A stretch of 64,000 bases of DNA. Source: Cydia pomonella. Lineage: Eukaryota; Arthropoda; Insecta; Lepidoptera; Tortricidae. The notes under the pieces are model-generated. The model searched no databases. It saw only the letters and a list, made by a program, of their open reading frames with translations, and was not told where the DNA came from. Location of the stretch: NCBI RefSeq assembly GCF_033807575.1, contig NC_084721.1:620001-684000 (forward strand), read 5' to 3'. This document shows, piece by piece, positions 56,070 through 64,000 of the stretch. How positions within the stretch are numbered: position 1 is the first letter of the stretch; every line of letters starts with the position of its first letter. The position numbers and the translations under genes are program-made.

Positions 56070-56208
56070 TGACTGAGGCAGAGATGAGAGGTTCTCCTTT
56101 CATCACGTCTGTGCGGAAATCAACCAATACCATTGGTTGTAATACTTGTAATGCAGCGGAGGAGATGTGGATTCCCACACGTCTCCTCTTATCTCCGCCT
56201 CAGTGGCA
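56070..56208. mobile_element. MITE, 'cactgaggcsgag' family, copy 2
   Basis: The left 'gactgaggcagagatgagag' and the right 'cctcttatctccgcctcagt' are inverted. The inner part is 'aaccaataccattggttgta'. Confidence 0.75.
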
Positions 56209-57793
56209 GCCATAAGCCATAACTAGCAACATTATTGAAATGGTAGGTCCACCTTTGGTCAGTGAATGCGTTGCTATTAATGCCGCAGCACATTAACTGA
56301 CCAAATTTGATTCACGATTCGCACTGAAAAAAAAAAAAAAACATCTTGACTGTTTACATAAATATTCCAGTACAATTATTATATTATCGTTATAATCTGA
56401 GACAAACATAAGTAACGACTTCTTACGCTTCAAAATTATTCAAGGGCGTATTCGGTTAGTTACTGATAAACAATTGTAGGGCAACACAAAAACTACCTAC
56501 TATACGGCCGACCGATGTCACTTTGTTACGAGTTACAATGGAATAAAGTTCAGAGATGTAAATATACCTTTGACGTCGACACATTGAATTGTGCCTATAT
56601 AGCTTCTATTCGTCATGTTGTCATGTAGTCAACATAGGTTATTTCCCTTAGGAACACCTATTTTGTCAAGCCTGTATAGAGTACATCCCACGCGCCCTGG
56701 CGACCTATATTGTTAATAAGGCGTATCTTCTCTTTATCCCCATTTCCAGTTAAAAAATTACATTAATCGCGAAAGTAACAACATTAAATTACATTAAAAG
56801 CGCCGCTGAAACCCGATTTACCCTGTTACAGCAAAAAGTTGCTCTTTATACCGCTCGTTATCCGAGCCCGAGCATGTTGTCGCTTGCAGGACGGTAAAAG
56901 AACCAGCAGAGACCTCCGGTTTAGTATAGTTGGTATTGATCTCTAGCTTACACTTATATTGGTTCGCTTAAGGCGAATGCTCGGGAAGTAATCGAAATCG
57001 TAAGGATGTTTGTGCGGGACTTACGGGAATGTTCACGAAAACACTACAAGCGCTGCGCCGTGCGGAGACCAGATTCAAATCACACCGATTACGCTTAGCT
57101 GACACTAATCTAATTATATTTAAAAAGTAGCTCGTAGACGAATACAAACGTGTTATGAATAGATAAGGGGAGCTGCGAGGAACGTTAAAGACGCTTTGCA
57201 TAACTAGCGAAACATAGCGTAGCGAATAGTACGTATCGTATGTAATAGATACATGTTTACGTAAATATGCTCAGGTGCACTGTGTTGCCTATTCAAATAG
57301 CCTCAAAACCTGTCACAATGTGTTGTTTATACAATGCTCGGTTTCATGTTCGTTTTCTACGAAACGGACTTCGGTAAATTACATCATGCATATACCTACA
57401 GTTTTTTTTGTTTACTTTAACTTGGTCGAATCTTGATTGTGACTCATATGACACATTACTCGTATACTTGGTTCAGCTTTCCGTAGGATACGGATGTTGA
57501 TTATTGTTTATAAACAAGTAAACGCACATAATTTATTGGAAATTCTATTAGACTCTGCTATCAATATTCATCATATATTAGACGACAGGGTGTGAGAAAG
57601 ATAGGCTTGACATATACACATTACAATACAATCAATATTCTTTAACATTGTATAACATAATTCAAAAAACAGATAGAATATAATGGTTGAAAATTTCCTG
57701 TAGGATTTAGTCCACTCTATATGTATAATAATATAAGTATTAGTCTAGTCTAGTATTTGTCTGATAAAATAAGTAAGTAACTAATAAGATAAT

Positions 57794-57829
57794 AGTGTTT
57801 GCTGTTATTTGAAAATTACAGCAAACACT
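57794..57829. repeat. Short hairpin, 12-bp stem
   Basis: 'agtgtttgctgt' and 'acagcaaacact' around a 12-nt AT-rich loop. Confidence 0.6.
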
Positions 57830-60800
57830 CTTTCCCACGTTGCTACGCAAATATCTCACAAGAAACATTTCACTTTATGAGCGTTTAAACAAAACACTTT
57901 ATGGAAAATACTGCTTTCGTTAATCGTATCGAGAGAAAGCAACCATCTAGGACCCTATGGAGGATGTTTCGAAACTCCATACAAGGCTGCGATAATCTGT
58001 GATCTTTAACTTATACTAAATAAACAAGAAGAGCGATTGAACAAGCAAACTTTCCTGGGTTATATTCATGTGAGACATTGTAGCGACGTACTTTTCAAAT
58101 CCACGTACGTGTTGAGTGTGAAGCCATTTAACTTTATGGACTCTTAATAAAATAACTGCTTGTTTAGAAAACTGCAGCTTACACTTTATGTTAGTAGTGT
58201 AAGTAGAACATTCATTGAAGGATGTACACAGTAAACAGGATGGATGATATCTCATGGCACATTGGATTTGTGACACGTTACAGGTTCTGTCAGACAGGCA
58301 ATTAAAAGTGCAATAATGTCACAAAAATACTGACAAGAGAGTTGTATTTTTGAATTTTATTGATGTCTGTATGTCCTATCGCCCTAAATGTCAAGTCAAG
58401 TAGAATGACAAAGACCGTGCGAGATGTCGCTAGAATAAATCTCAGATGGGGGAGAGTGATGTATGTATATGACTGTAGTTAATGTTTATTCTATGGACCT
58501 GCTTAATCAGCGGGTTTAACTAAAAGTTAAACTTATGTCGAAGCCGTGACGATATATTAACTGTAAAAAAATGTGAAACAAAATGGGTTATGTGTTTAAA
58601 TACCAATCAAGTAGTGAACACTATGATGATGTAGCTAATAATAGTCTTAAAATTAATAAGAAAACTGTAAATTCCGCGCGACCGCGAATCAAATGTCAGG
58701 TATGAAAACTTGTTCGAACGACAAGTAGAAGTAGGCAAATGGCGCTTACATCAGCACCGGTGGGCCTTGAGCGGTGACCATCGTTATTGTTATTCTATTT
58801 GTCTCCTATCGACAATTGCTTGTGTCCACTCGGCGGGATAAAACTATCCACTAGATTGTTTTCATCCGCTGCGTCTGTTTTGTCTGTTTGAGAGCCTTTT
58901 GTATTTTTAACGAAACGTTGACAATGCCCAAAAGCGAGGCTGTATTTTTGGAAATACGTAGTTTCAAATAAAAGCGAGGGTAGACTGGTACTTTGTTTTA
59001 CGATAGCCCTTGACATTGAAAATGTTATGATTAAATATGTAGTTTATAGTGCTTACTGCAGCTTCCTTAAAACAAGCTGGAATTAACTCGATAATCGATG
59101 GAGCTTGTTTGTCGCGTTGAATGACCAAAAGACATCGAAGCGTGTGTCGCGTGTAAAATGTGTTCGAAGAGTTCAATGATAATAAACTTGGCTGGAAAGC
59201 AATAATCGCCTCGCCCGAGTTTTGAGGGGCCTATATATTCGGCCTGCGTTATTCCACCCACTAATAATCTCAAACGTTAAAACAAACTAACGTGAGCGTT
59301 GAACTCGCCTTCGCCCAGTGAGCAGTTCGAATAACATAGATATTGGTCACCAGGAGCGTAAACTAAATCATACATTACATCATTCGAATTTAGTGGGAAC
59401 ACAAAGTTCGCCTAGACTCGAAACTAATAAAAACTGGGACTTCGGCCTTATTTTATGTCATTTCTAATAATATTTTTTTTAGTGTCGTATTATCCGTCCA
59501 TAATTCCGTCCATTCGCATCACCTTCTGAGCGGAGGCAAATTTTCCTCACCCTCGAACTAGTACATTATAACTATTGCCCATCCCATCTCCATTGCATTT
59601 ACACAAAGTGCTTACAGATCGGTCTCAAATGCACTTGTGAATGAAATAGTTCCTAAGGATAAATAAATGTTTGAGTTTGTACTGATTTCTTGAAGCAAAG
59701 CGTCGCTTACTTTCATTGAGTATGACTATACCCGAAATCTCATCATAAGTTTACGAGAGGTGGGCTAACCCGGCTATACAAGTAAAGTGGAGCCAAGGAA
59801 ACTATCACAATAAACCGGCTCGATGCAAAATTGAAGATTCGATACAACCGGTGAATAGTTCAAGGCCGACGACATATTAACGTAATGCGGTGGCTTCTAG
59901 ACTTGAAATAGCTCACATATGGCCTTTGCGAAGCATGGCGGGAACCACGAAGATCGGAGTGCAGTAGGATATCTATTTCTTTCGCTTTAATCGAGCTGCA
60001 TAGAAGGATTTAATGCGATTTGGGGGGCTATATAAACGTTTAAAGTCCAGATAAGGAGATCTCCATCGCTATTGCTCTTGCAATATTCGAGCGATGTTCG
60101 CAGTAGCCGCCCTGGCTTTGCGCTAAGATATTTAGCTTTGATCAGAACATCTTTAAATAGAATGTTCTTCTGGTAATGCAATACTGCCACCTACTGCATT
60201 AATTAAGCAGGTTGTCCTGAATAGCTGCCATGCAAAAAATCGATTTGATTGGTCTTGCCTTACATTTGAGACAATGATGAAAAATGCCTTTAAGTGCGAA
60301 ATTTAAACTTTAAAGCTTGCTAACTGACCAATCCACAAAAACGCTCCTGGCTCCCAAATATTCGACCCGACGAACATTCCAAGCGTGAGTAGGCAGACTT
60401 CGTTTTTGCGGGTTCATATTCATATATTTTATTGCGTCCATGTTCATTTGTTCGCTTTCCATAAAAACTTTTTCTAGGCTTTTCTTTGCGCAGGAAATTA
60501 AAACGATTTTTCTTCATAAACCGCGCGATAAATCATTTTAGTCGGTAAATAAGTGCAATCTTTCAATCTCGCCCAAGGCCCCGATGGCGTGGAGGCGATT
60601 TGTTATGTCAATAAATTTTGCGCCATACAAGCTAGTCGAGTGTGCTATTGTATCACAAAGCTGTGTACCGCAGAACAAATAATAGTAACGATGGTCCTTT
60701 TTCTAACAAAACTTATCATCAATACCAGCCTAAGCCTACATTTTACTGCGGGGAAATGACATAATTAATAAACGCTCAATCCGGATTAAGGACCTTTGAA

Positions 60801-62489
60801 TTTCTTTTGAAATAATAGGTACAGGTTTTTACATGACGTTTTCTTTTACGGATAAACCTCTGTTATAAATACATTAAAATGGCGTTGAGAGAGTGAAGCG
60901 GGTGCCATCCACTGAAATTACTTATAGTTCTCGCACGAAGTGTTAGGGATATTTAACTGGGAAAGCAGGAGGGTGTAGGCCTCGAATTGGGCATAGAAGG
61001 ATAGCTTCACAAGTGTGAATCACAACGTTTCCTCTGACTTCATGCTCATACTCTACTTACCAAGACGGCTTCAAAAGTTTTGTCCAATTAGCAACAAAAC
61101 ATCTATTCTGATGATGTGATTATGTCATTATAATGCAAACATTTCTCCTACAAGCATCTCCAGATGAATGTAACTAATGAGCGTATTCATATGTCCACTC
61201 TGTCGCGACGCGAAGCGGCTGTTGCAACGTCTAATGGGCGGAGCACCATATTAGAATGTATGGAGCAAGAGTGATGTCACCGTGGTATGTGAATCCGACG
61301 GTGTAAGTAAAGATATACAGGTAGATAGAGCGAATGTGAAGAACGTGGGAAAAGTGGGCTTTGGTGCACGTAATGATCGATAGTTTTATAACAAGAAAGT
61401 GGCAAATAAGCCGAGTGCAATGGAATTGGTAGCTGACTGGGCAGAGCCACAGTTGTTGCAGGATGCATCCGGGAATGACCTAAAAAGGAAAACGGCAAAA
61501 AACATAAAACAGGTGAATGGCTCGTTTGCGTATTAAAAAATGAGCTTTATAATAATCTCGAGAAAGAGGTTAAAACTGTTTGAAGTCTTTTCGGAAACTT
61601 AATAGGGTTAGTCGGGATCATAAGATTCATAAGTTTGAGAAATCCTACCCTCAAGATACTTTTAATGAGGAGGAAAAGATAAACAAGCGCACAAAATACT
61701 TTCATAAGCGGCCACCATAGCATGAAAACGCTGTTTAATTTTTGTAGTTCCCAATTCCTATTGTAGTACGGTCAAATTAACTCAGATTTCACTAAAGTCA
61801 GGAACTAATTCTAAGGACTAATAAAATCACTACGGATTGTTTTGTATGGGCTAAAAATCTAACTTTATACAATCGTTACTAAATTCACCCCCCCGGAAAG
61901 GGGTGAAATCGGCTGAAAATAATGTAATGGTTGTAACTAAGAAGAGAAAAAAGGTGTACTCGGTGCAATTTGGCGTACGTTTTACAACACTTATATCTAA
62001 ATTCGCACGTGTTATTTATGTTAATTTAAGCTACGGAACAGGTAAAAAAAAAACAACATACAAAAAAATCTATTTTGGCCATTGCGGGTCTGGGGAAAGT
62101 AATGTACTCGGTGCAAATTGAGTAAATAATTAGAAAAAATATCTAAATCCAATGTCAAATTCGCACCAGGGTGCGACACCCGGAAAGTAGTTTTTCATGT
62201 TTTACTGTCGTTGTACTTCGAGGGAAATTTTAATACTATTGGAAATTGATGCAATCATATTCATTTGATTTTGTTTACATTCGCACCCCATAAAAAATTG
62301 GCATTTTTATACGGAACATGCAGTTTTGTAATCAAGTACCAAAAACGTAGAGCAATAAATACACAGAAGCGACAAGCGCGTGATTAGTGGCAAGAGAAGG
62401 AACACGCGTAGATGCACCGACGAAGCACGGCTCTTGAGGCACGAGTAGTGGCATGTACCTACTGCAAAAATAGTATGATTTTTTTTTCT

Positions 62490-62832
62490 TTTATACTACG
62501 TCGGTGGCAAACAAGCATACGGCCCGCCTGATGGTAAGCAGTATCCGTAGCCTATGTACGCCTGCAACTCCAGAGGAGTTACATGCGCGTTGCCGACCCT
62601 AACCCCCTCCCGCCCCTCGTTGAGCTCTGGCAACCTTACTCACCGGCAGGAACACAACACTATGAGTAGGGTCTAGTGTTATTTGGCTGCGATTTTTTGT
62701 AAGGTGGAGGTACTTCCCCAGTTGGGCTCTGCTCTAGATTTGGAATGACATCCGCTGTGCTGTGCCCTACCACACAGAGCGAGATGACATTCACAATGCC
62801 CATACCTCTCGTAAAAGGTTTCTGAGTATGCA
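62490..62832 (-). repeat. Interspersed repeat, copy 2 (inverted relative to 36720-37042)
   Basis: The same blocks in reverse order: 'tactacgtcggtggcaaaca', 'ctatgtacgcctgcaactcc', 'tcgttgagctctggcaacct', 'cccagttgggctctgctc', 'gagatgacattcacaatgcc'. The minus-strand frame reads GMGIVNVISLC...PTGEVPPPYKKSQPNNT before its stop. Confidence 0.75.
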
Positions 62833-63049
62833 GACAGACAGTCAACAAATTAAATACAGGTACGCTCAATGTTTGTTAAATTCGAAAAATCGCGTTTTTC
62901 CATATACTTACGAAAACGTTAGACTACTTAGTTCACTCAATGATTGTTTAAAACTATAGTTCCGTTTTAATGCCAGAAGAAAGATTTGTGCTCGTTGCCC
63001 GTCAAAAGTGTCAAACAAACTGTCTCGGAATAATCGCTGCGCGTAGGGT

Positions 63050-63145
63050 TTGAGATCCGGATATCCGAAATATCCGGATATCCGTCAACTATAAGATCAT
63101 AAGATATCCGGGTCATAAGATCCGGATATTACGGATCCGTTAAAT
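63050..63145. repeat. Cluster of 'ggatatccg' palindromic motifs
   Basis: 'gatccggatatccgaaatat', 'ccggatatccgtcaac', 'aagatatccgggtcataa' and 'gatccggatattacggatcc' occur within 95 bp. Confidence 0.6.
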
Positions 63146-63379
63146 ATGGTTATTAACCTATAACCGAAACAATTTTCTAATGAAATTTATGAATAATTTT
63201 GTCATTTAAATATAGTATTTTCATATATTTAAGCAATTCAAATACTAACAGCACATCAATTTTGATAAGTACATCATGTCACGCAGTAACTTTATACAAT
63301 GAATGCGAATGTTGCTTAATGCAAACATTAGATCATTGGATATCCTGATGACTTGGGGCTATAGGCTCAAAACAAAAGC

Positions 63380-64000
63380 GACCTGGAGGCCAAGGCTAGG
63401 ATAGTAGAGTAGGAAGGAGAGAAAATTGGTCTGATAATCAACCACTAGAATATCTCCAAATGAATAGGGCTAAGATGGTCGGCTCTTTATCATTTGTCAT
63501 GAAGGGCATAGTGACAAGTGATAAAAATAGAACCATGCTGCCACCGCAGATCGAAAAGAAAAGACTTACCTAAAGTAATCGGGAAGAGGAGATAGATGTT
63601 CGAATCCAAAATGCCCTAAGATGCTCAGCAGCGCTTCACCGAGTTCTAGTATCCAAGCTGATCAGTAGACTGTCCATGATTCAAGTCTATAAGACAATAA
63701 TTAGATTTTGATGAATGGCATCGGTAAGTATTACACTTGGACTCTGAATCAGAAAAAAAGAACAAGTTCTTAGTTAAGAAGACGAAATTCTGGCGGAATA
63801 TTCTGGGACCTATCAGAGATGAAGATAGAGAAGATGAAAGCGTAGGAAAAATAGGGAGCTAGAGTAGCTAGTTGCGGCACCCAATATAATTAGCGAGATT
63901 ATAGCCGCACGACTTCGCAGACTTGGTCACTTGGAGTGGACGGGAGAGAATCGGGCTGTGAGAAGATAGGAGCGATGTAGCCCTAAAACGCCCTCGGAGT
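63380..64000 (+). pseudogene. Degenerate LINE reverse-transcriptase fragment, running off the window
   Basis: Broken frames on the plus strand encode NALRCSAALHRVL, LISRLSMIQVYKTIIR, AARLRRLGHLEWTGENRAV and similar. This matches the region after the reverse-transcriptase core in widespread insect RTE-like elements. Many stops and frameshifts; clearly dead. Confidence 0.65.

Larger units (their letters stand above)
49848..64000 (+). other. ps: pasilla intron after KH1 (incomplete, more than 14 kb)
   Basis: The next Nova exon would be expected to continue after FYPG with a TTERVCL-like sequence. I did not find this on the plus strand to the end of the window. The contents are MITEs, repeats and unrecognised AT-rich DNA; stretches 50143-56069 and 56209-61860 show nothing supportable. 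Confidence 0.5.

Overview
This window is animal nuclear DNA, almost certainly from a moth or butterfly. The evidence is spliced genes with GT-AG introns, large AT-rich introns, and repeat families typical of Lepidoptera: several tRNA-headed SINEs, the 'ggttccgta' element carrying (GTCT)n, many short palindromic MITEs, non-LTR retrotransposon tails and a mariner. The protein-coding content is five loci; the rest is introns and transposon-derived DNA. I found no bacterial genes, CRISPR arrays or viral genes. All family assignments come from reading translated exons; no database search was run.

Layout. 1-130 is the last exon of a C2H2 zinc-finger gene that begins outside the window. 3049-4633 holds two exons of a second zinc-finger gene on the same strand, either a tandem paralogue or an alternative 3' end of the first. 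6471-7778 is a complete mariner with an open transposase frame, near-perfect terminal repeats and a TA target duplication. 10852-15161 (minus) is a five-exon TMEM179 orthologue (237 aa), followed by three decayed partial copies of its last exon. 15774-22312 (plus) is a seven-exon YIF1 orthologue (387 aa). The TMEM179 and YIF1 start codons are 612 bp apart and divergent, so the genes probably share a promoter region.

22313-29398 is intergenic and contains a SINE and a long 5'-truncated Jockey-like LINE (minus, 863-codon open frame) that ends about 380 bp before the next gene. From 29399 to beyond the window runs the Nova/pasilla KH-domain splicing-factor gene (plus). The first coding exon is at 29399-29516, a candidate 63-nt cassette exon at 30043-30105, and the KH1 exon at 49701-49847. 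Its first intron is about 20 kb and its next is more than 14 kb. Both are filled with SINEs, MITEs, LINE fragments and unrecognised AT-rich sequence.

How the genes relate. YIF1 acts in ER-Golgi vesicle traffic and TMEM179 is a four-pass membrane protein of poorly known role, so the divergent pair may be co-expressed. The zinc-finger proteins are putative DNA-binding regulators. Nova/pasilla regulates alternative splicing, and its own gene shows two likely splice variations here: an in-frame cassette exon and a tandem CAGCAG acceptor. I see no clear undescribed multi-gene system. The most original signals are the amplified TMEM179 terminal exon, the pasilla cassette exon and the intact mariner.
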